Positions 50,709-59,080 of a DNA stretch of 64,000 nt are shown here, one piece after another. The translations under genes were made by a program, and so were the position numbers. Under the pieces are notes generated by a model. The model had not been told where the DNA came from and made no database searches. It was given only the letters and a program-made list of their open reading frames with translations. Numbering within the stretch: position 1 is the stretch's first letter; each line of letters opens with the position of its first letter. Source of the stretch: Oleiharenicola sp. (GTDB lineage: Bacteria; Verrucomicrobiota; Verrucomicrobiia; Opitutales; Opitutaceae); NCBI GenBank assembly GCA_025363455.1, contig JANYDW010000002.1, forward strand, positions 1-64,000, given 5' to 3'.

Positions 50709-51142
50709 CTTTCCGCCAGCTACTTCTGCCCGTTTTCTGTGTCCTCGCTCTCGCCGCCCCGGGCTATGGCCAAAGCAGACACACGAAGGGGGAGAAGCCA
50801 CTGAGCATTGCCCAAGGGCAGAAGGTCGACCTCGCCGACTTCCTCGTGACGGGTAAGACTACCATCTTTGAGTTCACCAGCGAGTATTGCCCGCCCTGCC
50901 GCGGCTACGCCGAGCCGCTCCTCGCGCTGCACCAGCGCGGAACGAACCTGGCGGTGGTCAAGGTCGACATCAACCGGCCGGAATACCATCTGATCGATTG
51001 GGAGTCGCCCGTCGCCCGGCAATATGCGCTTTCCGATAAAGGCCTCCCCTACTTCAAGATTTTCGGACCCGACGGCAAACTGATGGTCGAAGGCCCGGAC
51101 GCACGACAACAGGTCAACGAGTGGGTCGAGCAGCTGCATTGA
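50705..51142 (+). CDS. Exported thioredoxin-fold protein
   Basis: 145 residues with a signal peptide (RQLLLPVFCVLALAAPGYG). The active site is CPPC in FEFTSEYCPPCRGYAEPLL (about 60-63), with the cis-Pro region GLPYFKIFGPDGKLM (about 117-131). Probably a periplasmic disulfide reductase/oxidase; the PP dipeptide is less common than GP. Overlaps the upstream cysteine-cluster gene by four bases, so it may service or mature that protein's Cys-rich site, although the two predicted compartments differ. Confidence 0.92.
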   Translation: MTFRQLLLPVFCVLALAAPGYGQSRHTKGEKPLSIAQGQKVDLADFLVTGKTTIFEFTSEYCPPCRGYAEPLLALHQRGTNLAVVKVDINRPEYHLIDWESPVARQYALSDKGLPYFKIFGPDGKLMVEGPDARQQVNEWVEQLH

Positions 51143-51173
51143 GGGCGCCGAGCTAGGCCGGCCCGAGCCGGCA

Positions 51174-52058
51174 TCAGCCGCCGCTGCCCGCACCGGACCT
51201 CGGTCCCGCAGGATCCCTCGCCGGCTTCCTCATCAGCTTCTGATCATCCAGACAGTCGGTGCAGATGCCATGGGTGAACTGGATGTGATCCCGGTGGGCA
51301 AAATAAACCTCCACCTGCCGCCAGTAGCCGTCGTCGTCCCGCACTTTTTTGCACCACGCACAGATCGGCAGCAGACCGGTAAGCGCCTGCACCTCGGCGT
51401 GGGCGCTGCTCAGCTCCTCGTGCCGCAGCTGGAGGGTGGCGATCAGGATGGCCACGAACAACGCCACCATGAAAAAGCTGACCTCCAGGTCGCCGATGAT
51501 CTGCAGCGAGGCCGAGGCCTCGGTCAAGCCGGGGACTTCAAAAAGCAGGTCGAGCGTGACACGCAGCACATGGAAAATGCCGTGGAGCAGGAAGGCGTTG
51601 GCGGGCGAGAACAACGGCTGCCAAAACATCGCCGGGGCCGCCCGCAGGCTGCGCAGGGCCCAGAAGGAGAGGCCGGCCCAGACAATCCCGTTCATCGCCA
51701 TGCGCCAGTTCGCCGGCTGGATCCAGAGCAGAAAGGCGACCAGGCCGGCCGAGTGCAGCAGCAGCACCACCGCGAGCCCGCGCCAAGACCGGGGCAGGCC
51801 GGCGGTGCGTTGCGCGCCCAGACACAGGGCGCAATGCCCGACCGTGACCAGTACCGTCGGGCCCAGGCGGGAAATCCAGTGCGGCAACTCCGGTCGCATT
51901 GCAAAAAGCATATCGGCCACGGTCATCACCCAAGCCGCCATGATCCAATAGCGCATCGTCTGCGGCCGGCCCTGCTGGTACCAGTGGTGCGTCAACAGGC
52001 CTGCGAGGATCACACCGATGACGATGTTGGTGAGGTAGGTGATGGTCTCCTGACCCAT
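51174..52058 (-). CDS. Seven-helix membrane protein with C-terminal CxxC ribbon
   Basis: 294 residues from the ATG at 52058 (MGQETITYLTNIVIG). About seven membrane helices over residues 5-210, a linker LQLRHEELSSAHAEVQALTG, then a small Cys module: LLPICAWCKKVRDDDGYWRQ VEVYFAHRD ... THGICTDCLDD (about 228-272). That C-terminal module (PICxxCKKxRDDxGYW...HGICPxC) is found at the end of many bacterial signalling proteins after PAS or receiver domains. A membrane sensor of unknown ligand is inferred. Divergent from the XylR-like regulator, 136 bases away. Confidence 0.85.
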   Translation of the reverse strand: MGQETITYLTNIVIGVILAGLLTHHWYQQGRPQTMRYWIMAAWVMTVADMLFAMRPELPHWISRLGPTVLVTVGHCALCLGAQRTAGLPRSWRGLAVVLLLHSAGLVAFLLWIQPANWRMAMNGIVWAGLSFWALRSLRAAPAMFWQPLFSPANAFLLHGIFHVLRVTLDLLFEVPGLTEASASLQIIGDLEVSFFMVALFVAILIATLQLRHEELSSAHAEVQALTGLLPICAWCKKVRDDDGYWRQVEVYFAHRDHIQFTHGICTDCLDDQKLMRKPARDPAGPRSGAGSGG

Positions 52059-52194
52059 AGGCAATGCCCGCAAGATGAACCAAGCCGTCCCGTTGGAAAG
52101 AGTAATATGGAAAGGGCTTTCCGCCGGCCTTGGTCTGCCCGGGTCCGCCTGCCGGGATTGCATATCCGCGCAGAGATTCCATCTTGTCCGGGCA

Positions 52195-53355
52195 ATGAAG
52201 CCGAAGATCCTGCTCGTATTCCTGATGCGCTTCGAGGAGGCGACCCGCATGCTGCAAGGCATCGTGCAGCACGAGCGCTCGCACCGGCAGTGGTCCACTT
52301 TTCTCGACGACGAGGCGCGCACCGAGCGCGACCCCGGCTTTCTGCGCGGTGAGAAGTGGCAGGGCGTGATCAGCCGCCATACCACGCCGGGCCTCGTCAA
52401 AAGCTGCGCCCAACTCGGCATCCCGCTGGTCGATCTCAACGACAGCGCCCCGTTCCCCGGTGTCCCCAAGATCCGGCCCAACAACACCGCCATTGGCCAT
52501 CTTGGCGCCGAACATTTTCTCGAGCGCGGCTTCCGCCACTTCGCCTATTGCGGTTTTTCCAACGAAGCCTGGTCCTGCGAACGCCGGGACGGTTTCGTCG
52601 AGGCCCTGAGGCTAACCGACCACACCGGTGATTTGCTGGATCTCAAGTACCCGGGCGTCATCACCCCGGACTGGGACGCCGAGCAAACCCGGCTGATCGC
52701 CGCCTGGCTCACCGGCCTGCCCAAGCCGGTGGCGATCATGGCCTGCGTGGATGTGCGTGCCTTCCAGGTCATTGCTGCCGCGCAACACGCCGGCCTCCTC
52801 GTCCCCGAGGAAATTGCCCTGCTCGGCGTCAACAACGACGTCATGCGCTGCGAGCTCTCCTATCCGTCGCTCTCGAGCATCGCGCTCAACGCCCACCAGT
52901 CCGGCTACCACGCCGCCGAGGTGCTGGACCGCATGCTCCGCGGCGAGAAACCTGGCGCCATGGACGTACGGGTCGATCCGCTCGGGGTCGTGGCCCGGCT
53001 TTCCACGGACATTCTCGCCGTCGGGGACAAAAATGTGGCCGCAGCGCTCAGCTTCATCCGCGAGCGTGCCTGCCAGGGCATAAGCGTTGACGAGGTGGTG
53101 ACGCATTCCGCCGCCTCCCGCAGCCAGCTGGAAAAGAAATTCCGTCGCTTCATCGGGCGCTCGCCCCAGGCCGAAATACGGCGGGTGCAGCTCGCCCGTA
53201 TCAAGGAGCTGCTGTCGGAGACTGACCTGCCGCTCAAGAGCATCGCCAGCGTGACCGGCTTCGAGCACATCGAATACCTCTCGGTCGTGTTCAAGCGCCT
53301 GACCGGCGAATCTCCCGGCCACTACCGCAAGCATACCCGGGCGATTCATAAATAG
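52195..53355 (+). CDS. XylR-type transcriptional regulator (LacI-like sensor + AraC HTH)
   Basis: 386 residues from the ATG at 52195. About 1-270 is a periplasmic-binding-protein-like sugar sensor (GVISRHTTPGLVKSCAQLGI PLVDLND, FRHFAYCGFSNEAWSCERRD GF, IALLGVNNDVMRCELSYPSL SSI). About 285-382 is an AraC HTH (LSFIRERACQGISVDEVVTH SAASRSQLEKKFR; LARIKELLSETDLPLKSIAS VTGF). This architecture matches E. coli XylR and the many XylR-like regulators of Opitutaceae that respond to plant-derived sugars. Its targets are not obvious; the divergent membrane sensor or the dispersed xylan genes are candidates. Followed by a bidirectional terminator. Confidence 0.94.
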   Translation: MKPKILLVFLMRFEEATRMLQGIVQHERSHRQWSTFLDDEARTERDPGFLRGEKWQGVISRHTTPGLVKSCAQLGIPLVDLNDSAPFPGVPKIRPNNTAIGHLGAEHFLERGFRHFAYCGFSNEAWSCERRDGFVEALRLTDHTGDLLDLKYPGVITPDWDAEQTRLIAAWLTGLPKPVAIMACVDVRAFQVIAAAQHAGLLVPEEIALLGVNNDVMRCELSYPSLSSIALNAHQSGYHAAEVLDRMLRGEKPGAMDVRVDPLGVVARLSTDILAVGDKNVAAALSFIRERACQGISVDEVVTHSAASRSQLEKKFRRFIGRSPQAEIRRVQLARIKELLSETDLPLKSIASVTGFEHIEYLSVVFKRLTGESPGHYRKHTRAIHK

Positions 53356-53385
53356 GCGTTGGACTTTCCGCTGATCCCCAAGAAA

Positions 53386-53424
53386 AACGCCCCGGGGGAA
53401 ATCCCCCGGGGCGTTGTTATTTTC
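53386..53424. terminator. Bidirectional Rho-independent terminator
   Basis: Perfect 13-bp stem AACGCCCCGGGGG / CCCCCGGGGCGTT with an AAAT loop. T-rich tract on the plus strand downstream, and an A-rich tract upstream that reads as a T run on the minus strand. Serves the XylR-like gene and the small minus-strand gene at 53426. Confidence 0.95.
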
Positions 53425-53425
53425 T

Positions 53426-53518
53426 TTAGAACCGGCGCTCCCGGCTATCGGCGGCCGCAATGAGGTAGATCACTGCAACCGCCAACCAGGAGACCGTGAT
53501 GGCGATGATAGTCAGCAT
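53426..53518 (-). CDS. 30-residue membrane peptide
   Basis: ATG at 53518, TAA at 53426-53428. The product is a single hydrophobic helix (LTIIAITVSWLAVAVIYLIA) with a charged tail ADSRERRF. Support: a good Shine-Dalgarno, GGAGGA, about ten bases before the ATG; the stop sits immediately before a perfect bidirectional terminator; and the charge pattern fits a single-pass membrane peptide with a positive C-terminal end. It is too short for automatic gene callers. No family recognised; size recalls KdpF or other tiny membrane subunits. Confidence 0.65.
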   Translation of the reverse strand: MLTIIAITVSWLAVAVIYLIAAADSRERRF

Positions 53519-53860
53519 GACTGTATCGTCCTCCGTTGCCGCTTGAAGCGGCGGTCAGAGCCCGTTCCCCGCGAAGGGTTCAGGCTGTTTCATTCAAACA
53601 ACTGGAAAGGACCCAGCCCCCTCCATCGCCACCCAAAATGGGATTCCTTTAGCGGATAGCAAGTAATGGAATATATATCTTGTTATTCGTTGCATTTCAA
53701 TTGATAGCACAATTCAAATCGAGGTGATGAGAGGTTGATTGCCGCCGATAGAGTAGGCGATGGTCGAATTGTAAAATACTCCTTGGCCTCGACCTGAATC
53801 GTGAAACTTTGGGTCGCCAGAGCCCCGAACTCTGTCCCTATGGCGCCAACCCTCGGACCC
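53519..53860. other. Intergenic gap, AT-rich in part
   Basis: About 340 bases between two divergent genes. 53650-53730 is AT-rich (AATGGAATATATATCTTGTT) and may hold the promoters of the minus-strand peptide gene and engB. No repeat or RNA recognised. An open frame on the minus strand over 53683-53861 is not supported by any feature. Confidence 0.5.
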
Positions 53861-54457
53861 ATGAAAATCAAGTCGGCCATTTTCGAAACCAGCGCCCCCA
53901 ACCTGTCCGGGTGCCCGCGCCTGGCATTGCCGGAGTTCGCTTTCATCGGCCGTTCCAACGTCGGCAAATCCTCGTTGATCAACTTGCTGGCGGAGCAGCG
54001 CGATCTCGCCCGGGTCTCCGACCTGCCAGGCAAGACACAGTTGATAAATTTCTTCACGATCAACAAGAACTGGCGCCTCGTGGATCTGCCCGGGTACGGC
54101 TATGCGCACGTCTCCAAGACCAAGCGCGCCGACTTTAACGAGGCCGTCGCCGACTACATCGAGGGCCGCGAGAATCTCCGGACAGTTTTCATCCTGATCG
54201 ACTCGCGCCTTCCCCCGCAGCAGCTCGACGTGGATTTCCTCGGCTGGTTGGCCGGCACCGGGGTAGCCTTCGTGCTCGTCTTCACCAAAATCGACAAGCT
54301 GTCCCTGTCACAGGCGCAGAACAGCATCGCCCTATTCCGCCAGACGGTGTTGTCCGGCATCAATCCCACGCCAAAGGTCATCGCCTCCTCGTCCAAGACC
54401 AAGACCGGCCGGAGCGAAATCCTGCAATATATCACGGACACGCTGGCCGGCGGTTGA
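53861..54457 (+). CDS. engB: Ribosome biogenesis GTP-binding protein EngB (YihA/YsxC)
   Basis: 198 residues from the ATG at 53861 (MKIKSAIFETSAPNLSGCP). All GTPase motifs are present: G1 IGRSNVGKSSLINLL, G2/G3 GKTQLINFFTINKNWRLVDL PGYGYA, G4 FTKIDKLS and G5 SSSKTKTG. EngB is needed for assembly of the large ribosomal subunit. Length is typical. Upstream in-frame ATGs at 53801 and 53840 are rejected because they add an unconserved N-terminus. Confidence 0.97.
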   Translation: MKIKSAIFETSAPNLSGCPRLALPEFAFIGRSNVGKSSLINLLAEQRDLARVSDLPGKTQLINFFTINKNWRLVDLPGYGYAHVSKTKRADFNEAVADYIEGRENLRTVFILIDSRLPPQQLDVDFLGWLAGTGVAFVLVFTKIDKLSLSQAQNSIALFRQTVLSGINPTPKVIASSSKTKTGRSEILQYITDTLAGG

Positions 54458-54613
54458 CGAATCAGATCCCACGCTGGCATGCTAATGTATGCCCTATTCC
54501 GCGTCCAACTGCGCTTGCCCAGCGCAAAGAGTTGGCTAGCTTGCTCCCGCCGCGGACCCTATGCGCTGCGACGCCCGGACCGTTTTCACCCCAACCTCAA
54601 AAAACAAAAACCC

Positions 54614-55138
54614 ATGTCATCCCGTCTCCGCTGCCTCAGCCTGGTCACCGTCCTCGCCCTCACCGCCGCCACCCTTGCCTCCGCCGCCGAGGCGATCCGC
54701 ATCCGCGCTGGCACCACGGCCAAACACACCGATGAAAACGGTGTGGTCTGGCTCGCCGACCAGGGCTTTGACGGAGGCGACACGATCGATCGCGGCGACA
54801 TCAAGGTCGGCAACACCAAGACCCCGTCGATCTACACGGCCGAGCGCTACAGCATGACCTCGTTCAAGCAGACCGTCCCCAACGGCAAATACACCGTGAA
54901 GCTCCACTTCGCCGAGACCTACGAAGGCATCGGCGGGGTCGGCAACCGCGTCTTCACCTTCAATGTCGAGGGCCACGAGTTCAAAAACTTCGACGTCACG
55001 GCCAAGGCCGGCGGCGACATGAAAGCCTACGTCGAGACGGTCGAGGTCGAGGTCAAGGACGGTAAGCTCGACATTACTTTCACGGCCCAGGTCGAAAATC
55101 CCCAGATCAACGCCCTCGAGATCATCCCGGCCGCCTGA
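54614..55138 (+). CDS. Exported malectin-domain protein
   Basis: 174 residues from the ATG at 54614 with a signal peptide (RLRCLSLVTVLALTAATLAS). One malectin-like carbohydrate-binding domain: IRIRAGTTAKHTDENGVVWL ADQGFDGGDT, IYTAERYSMTSFKQTVPNGK YTVKLHFAE, FNVEGHEF, DITFTAQVENPQINALEI. The whole protein is this domain, so it is a stand-alone periplasmic or secreted glycan binder. Malectin domains bind oligosaccharides; many Opitutaceae attach them to glycosidases, but here there is no enzyme module. Confidence 0.93.
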   Translation: MSSRLRCLSLVTVLALTAATLASAAEAIRIRAGTTAKHTDENGVVWLADQGFDGGDTIDRGDIKVGNTKTPSIYTAERYSMTSFKQTVPNGKYTVKLHFAETYEGIGGVGNRVFTFNVEGHEFKNFDVTAKAGGDMKAYVETVEVEVKDGKLDITFTAQVENPQINALEIIPAA

Positions 55139-55190
55139 GCCGCAGCACAAAGCCGGGAATAAGACCCGGGCCTGCTTCATCTGACGCGAG

Positions 55191-56033
55191 ATGCTGCGAC
55201 TCGGAATAGCCCTCTTGCTCATTGCGCTTTTCCCGGTGCGGTTGCCGGCGGCGGGGACTTGGCGGGTAAGCTCCGAGGCAAGCTGGCACGGCAACGTCAC
55301 CAACTCCGACCGGCCGGCCGACCGCCTGCCGGCCCTGCAATGGCAGACCGGGGTTGCGGTTGAATACCACCGGCCTTTGCCCGGGGGTAACGTCCTTTCG
55401 GCCGGGCTGCGGATTGCCTTGGACCTGTGGCCGAGATACCAGGGCCTCGACGCCATCACCCTCGGCCCCACGCTCGGCTGGGATCACAAGTTCGGACTGG
55501 GGGCGCAAGCCTGGGTGCTCGCAGCGGCGGCGGCGGGCGGCTGGGTCAGCGGGCGCGAGTCAGACCGCTCGGGCCTCGCCGGGCAACTCCAGCTTGAAAT
55601 CAGGAAACGCTGGAATGACTCGTGGCAGTTTGCCTTCGGAACCGAACGCATCCGTTACGATGCCCGCGGCCATGCCTTCGACAACTCCGGCCGGGAGAAT
55701 TATCTGCGAGCTGCGTTCCAGGTGAACGCCGTCTGGCGCGCGACCGCCGAACTGCGCCAGCGCGCCGGGGTGGTGGTCTCCTACACTTCACCCCCCAGAC
55801 CAGACCTGGTGCAGGCCGGCAAGGTCCTGACCCTGGTCGACACCTTCGAGCGGGGCGCACCTTTGCTGGCCTATTATTTTCCCGCTGACACCCGGAGCAC
55901 CTCCCTCGAATTACTCCGGTCACTGGGGCCGGCGACTTCGGCCTACCTGCGGTTCGAATACCGGGAGACCACGCACAAGGCCCTGCGCTACTCCAACCAG
56001 CGCTCCACGGTGGGTGTAGTCCGCCGCTTCTAG
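55191..56033 (+). CDS. Exported protein, predicted outer-membrane beta-barrel
   Basis: 280 residues with a signal peptide (LRLGIALLLIALFPVRLPA). The mature part shows alternating amphipathic strands (WQTGVAVEYHRPLPGGN; LSAGLRIALDLWPRYQG; LRFEYRETTHKAL) and ends in an aromatic residue, VGVVRRF, as many outer-membrane barrels do. No named family. Follows the malectin gene by 52 bases on the same strand, so possibly an operon. Confidence 0.8.
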   Translation: MLRLGIALLLIALFPVRLPAAGTWRVSSEASWHGNVTNSDRPADRLPALQWQTGVAVEYHRPLPGGNVLSAGLRIALDLWPRYQGLDAITLGPTLGWDHKFGLGAQAWVLAAAAAGGWVSGRESDRSGLAGQLQLEIRKRWNDSWQFAFGTERIRYDARGHAFDNSGRENYLRAAFQVNAVWRATAELRQRAGVVVSYTSPPRPDLVQAGKVLTLVDTFERGAPLLAYYFPADTRSTSLELLRSLGPATSAYLRFEYRETTHKALRYSNQRSTVGVVRRF

Positions 56034-56046
56034 CAAACTCCAGCCG

Positions 56047-56778
56047 TCAGGCAGCCGACTTGGTCTCGGCGTCAGGCCGGCACGAAACCGCCACCAGCCA
56101 GGCCACACCCGCCAGCGCCAGGGCCTCGAAGACTCCGGCCAGTTCAAAGGCGTTGTGCATCTTCAGCGCGAGCGGGATGTGCAGCAGCAGCACCCACAGG
56201 AGAATCATCACACCGGACAGAATCCCCGCCAACCGACGCGTTGGCGGCAGCAAAACTCCCACCCCGCCCGCCAGCAACGCCACCGCGCTGAAGTAGGTCC
56301 AGAAACGCTGGTTCGGCGGAATCCACGCGGGGACCATGGTGTCCACGAATCCGGAGTACTGGAAATGCGCCCAGCCGCAGACCAGGAAAAAAATCGCAAA
56401 AAGGACTGATGCGATCCATGCCTCTTTTTCGCCACGGCTGCCGACCAACAGCGCGCCACCCAACAGGGCGAGGATCTTGGTGGGATTAACCCAGGCACCG
56501 GAATTCGCCGCGAGTTCGGGTATGCGAAAGCCAAACAGGATCAGCAACAGCCCGGCCAGGCTGAACGCTGCCAGACGGGACTTGTACCCAGTGAGGATCG
56601 CCCCGCCGATCACCACCAGCGCTACACCGAGCACGATGGCGCAGGTCTCGGGAGCCGGCACCCATGCCGGCAGCTTGGGCACAAGGCGCACGAAACCGGC
56701 ATTGACGATCTGCATCAGCCCGGAAGCGATAATGGCGGCGCCAAAGCAAAAGCGACCGGCACGGGGTAGGACGTCCAT
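56047..56778 (-). CDS. DoxX-like multi-helix membrane protein
   Basis: 243 residues from the ATG at 56778 (MDVLPRAGRFCFGAAII). Seven hydrophobic segments, in two DoxX-like halves: GRFCFGAAIIASGLMQIVNA with TCAIVLGVALVVIGGAILTG, and FAIFFLVCGWAHFQYSGFV with YFSAVALLAGGVGVLLPPTR. Duplicated DoxX architecture; function unknown. The methyltransferase gene lies 38 bases upstream on the same strand. Confidence 0.85.
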   Translation of the reverse strand: MDVLPRAGRFCFGAAIIASGLMQIVNAGFVRLVPKLPAWVPAPETCAIVLGVALVVIGGAILTGYKSRLAAFSLAGLLLILFGFRIPELAANSGAWVNPTKILALLGGALLVGSRGEKEAWIASVLFAIFFLVCGWAHFQYSGFVDTMVPAWIPPNQRFWTYFSAVALLAGGVGVLLPPTRRLAGILSGVMILLWVLLLHIPLALKMHNAFELAGVFEALALAGVAWLVAVSCRPDAETKSAA

Positions 56779-56816
56779 GAGATGTCTCAACACCGCTTCG
56801 AGGCGGACCCCTTCAG

Positions 56817-57560
56817 CTATTTGCGCACCGCCGCTTTTACCCCGGCTACAAACACCGAACTGCCCGCGGGCAGCGGCCAGCCACGGCTGGTCCACGCGTG
56901 CTCCCACCACGCCATCGCGGACAAACCCGATTCGATGGGCGCGGGATACACCAGCACGTCGCTGGTTGGCCGCGACGGCGGGAACAGTTTCCGGCGCAAC
57001 ACCACCAGCGGCAACACCAGCAGGTTAGCGTAGCTGGCAAAACGCACCTCCAGCCCGGCGGCCCGAAACAATGCCACCAATTCCGGCCGGGTGAACCGTT
57101 GTTTCGACTCCACCGCCTCGTCATGATAAGACCACAGCCACCGGTAGGCCGGCTCGTTGACCAGCACGACGCCCCCGGGCTTCACGCAGCGGGCAAACTC
57201 GCGCAGGGCCGCCCCCGCGTCCTCGACATGATAAAGGACGTCGCCCGTCGTAATTGCATCGAAGGTCCCGTCGGCAAACGGCAGCGCCGTGATCGAGCCC
57301 TCAGTGATCTCCGCCCCGGTACGCTCCCGGGCCAGCGAACACGCCATCGGAGAAACGTCCACCCCGGTCACCTGCCACGCAGCGTAGGTGGTGCGCAGCC
57401 CCTTGATAAACCCACCGGTACCGCAGCCAGCATCGAGCACCCGGGCTGACCCCGGCGGCAGCAGCCGCGCCAGCCAGTGCGCCCGCCGCCGGTGCAACGC
57501 GCGGAAATACCACATGCGGTCCTCGGTCTCGGCGAGTTTGCGATATTCGTCTGCTTGCAT
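56817..57560 (-). CDS. Class I SAM-dependent methyltransferase
   Basis: 247 residues from the ATG at 57560 (MQADEYRKLAETEDRMWYF). SAM-binding motif RVLDAGCGTGGFIKGL (about 38-53), VTGVDVSPMACSLARE, ALPFADGTFDAITTGDVLYH (about 91-110) and REFARCVKPGGVVLVNEPA. The N-terminal EDRMWYFRALHRR is shared with UbiE/sugar-type methyltransferases of envelope loci. Substrate unknown. Probably cotranscribed with the following DoxX-like gene. Confidence 0.93.
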   Translation of the reverse strand: MQADEYRKLAETEDRMWYFRALHRRRAHWLARLLPPGSARVLDAGCGTGGFIKGLRTTYAAWQVTGVDVSPMACSLARERTGAEITEGSITALPFADGTFDAITTGDVLYHVEDAGAALREFARCVKPGGVVLVNEPAYRWLWSYHDEAVESKQRFTRPELVALFRAAGLEVRFASYANLLVLPLVVLRRKLFPPSRPTSDVLVYPAPIESGLSAMAWWEHAWTSRGWPLPAGSSVFVAGVKAAVRK

Positions 57561-57741
57561 GGCCGGTGCGCAGTGTCCGTGTCCGCCTCCGGGTGGCGAC
57601 CCCAAAGTTGGCTCTGCCCTGTAGCGGCGATCTGTGACCGCCGGCCCTGAAAACGGCGCTCATTGAGCGCAGCACTAGCATACCCAGCCCCTGCTTGCTA
57701 ATCCGGCCAAGTACCGCACTTATCTGCGTGCCGCACCGGAG

Positions 57742-59034
57742 ATGACAGCCCCTTCATCGCCCCCACCCGACGCCTCGCCCCCTACCCGCGTGCGCTACCG
57801 CGTCGTCGGCGTCGTCATCCTGCTCGGCATGGTCACCTATATCGACCGCGCCTGCATTTCCCGCATGACCGAACCGATCATGGCGGACCTCAGGCTGGAC
57901 AAGGTGCAGATGAGCTGGGTCTTCAGCGCGTTCGCCGTGGCGTATGCGCTTTTCGAAATTCCCACGGGTTGCCTGGCAGACCGGATGGGCACGCGCCGGG
58001 TCTTCGCCCGCATTGTCCTGTGGTGGTCGACCTTCACGATGCTGACCGCCGCGGCCTTCAATTATGCCTCCCTGCTCGTCGTACGCTTCCTCTTTGGCGC
58101 GGGGGAAGCAGGGGCCTGGCCGTGCATGGCGCGCACCTTTTCACGTTGGATCCCCCTCAGCGAACGCGGCGTGGTTCAAGGCTTCTTCTTTGCCGGGGCC
58201 CATGTCGGTGCGGCCGTGACTCCGTTTCTCGTGACCTGGCTGCTCGGCTTCCTGTCATGGCGGACGGTGTTTGTCTGCTTTGGCGTGATGGGCGTCGTCT
58301 GGACCGCAATCTGGTATTTCTGGTTTCGCGATGAGCCCGCCGACCACCCGGCGGTCAATGCCGCCGAGCGCACGCTGATCGAATCGGGCCGTGGTCCCTC
58401 CTCCCCGCATCACGAATTCAACCTCACCTATTGGAAGCGGCTGTTCACTGACCGGAACGTGCTCGCGTTGTGCCTGATGTACTTTCCGAACAGCATGGTG
58501 TTCTATTTTTGCATCACCTGGCTGCCAACCTACCTGCGGGAGAAACACCATCTTACCGGCACAACCGCGGATTTCTACGCCGGCCTCCCGTTCTTTCTCG
58601 CGATCTTCGGCGACCTCAGCGGCGGCTTCATCACCGATGGCGCGGTGAAGCGTTTCGGCCTGCGCCTCGGGCGGGTCGGGGTCGGCGCCGCCACGTGCGT
58701 GATCGCGGCCGCGGCGCTTTTGACCGTTCCGTCCTGCGCCAACCCGCACACAGCGGCGATCCTCATCGCCCTGAGCGTGGCGGCCACGATGACCTCGCTG
58801 GCCACCACCTGGGCCACCTGCATCGAGGTGGGCGGGTCCCAACCCGCCGTGGTCGGCGCCACCATGAACTCTGCCGGTCAGGTCGGAGCGATGCTCTGTC
58901 CGCTGCTGGTGGGCTATTCCCTGAAATGGTTTCAGGATTGGGATGTGACGCTCTACGTAATCGGCGGACTGTTCATTGTCGCCACCGTCTGCTGGCTGCT
59001 GATCGACCCGCGCAAGAAAGTGTTCGCGGATTGA
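57742..59034 (+). CDS. MFS transporter, ACS (hexuronate/organic-anion) type
   Basis: 430 residues with 12 predicted membrane helices. Signatures of the anion:cation symporter family are TYIDRACISRMTEPIMADL, MSWVFSAFAVAYALFEIPTG, LADRMGTRRVFARIVLWWS, RFLFGAGEAGAWPCMAR and LSERGVVQGFFFAGAHVGAA. ExuT/GudP-like relatives import hexuronates or aldarates, which fits degradation of glucuronoxylan, but the substrate is not shown. Complete. Divergent from the methyltransferase gene. Confidence 0.93.
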   Translation: MTAPSSPPPDASPPTRVRYRVVGVVILLGMVTYIDRACISRMTEPIMADLRLDKVQMSWVFSAFAVAYALFEIPTGCLADRMGTRRVFARIVLWWSTFTMLTAAAFNYASLLVVRFLFGAGEAGAWPCMARTFSRWIPLSERGVVQGFFFAGAHVGAAVTPFLVTWLLGFLSWRTVFVCFGVMGVVWTAIWYFWFRDEPADHPAVNAAERTLIESGRGPSSPHHEFNLTYWKRLFTDRNVLALCLMYFPNSMVFYFCITWLPTYLREKHHLTGTTADFYAGLPFFLAIFGDLSGGFITDGAVKRFGLRLGRVGVGAATCVIAAAALLTVPSCANPHTAAILIALSVAATMTSLATTWATCIEVGGSQPAVVGATMNSAGQVGAMLCPLLVGYSLKWFQDWDVTLYVIGGLFIVATVCWLLIDPRKKVFAD

Positions 59035-59080
59035 AACGGAGCGGGTGGTCGCCGATTTCTCGGGGTCCACCAATTTTGCG

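Noticed and set aside
53414..53659. Plus-strand 81-codon open frame
   Set aside because: Begins inside the terminator and runs antisense to the better supported 30-residue peptide gene; composition is random.
53683..53861. 59-codon minus-strand frame upstream of engB
   Set aside because: Overlaps the engB start region, has no Shine-Dalgarno and no recognisable pattern.
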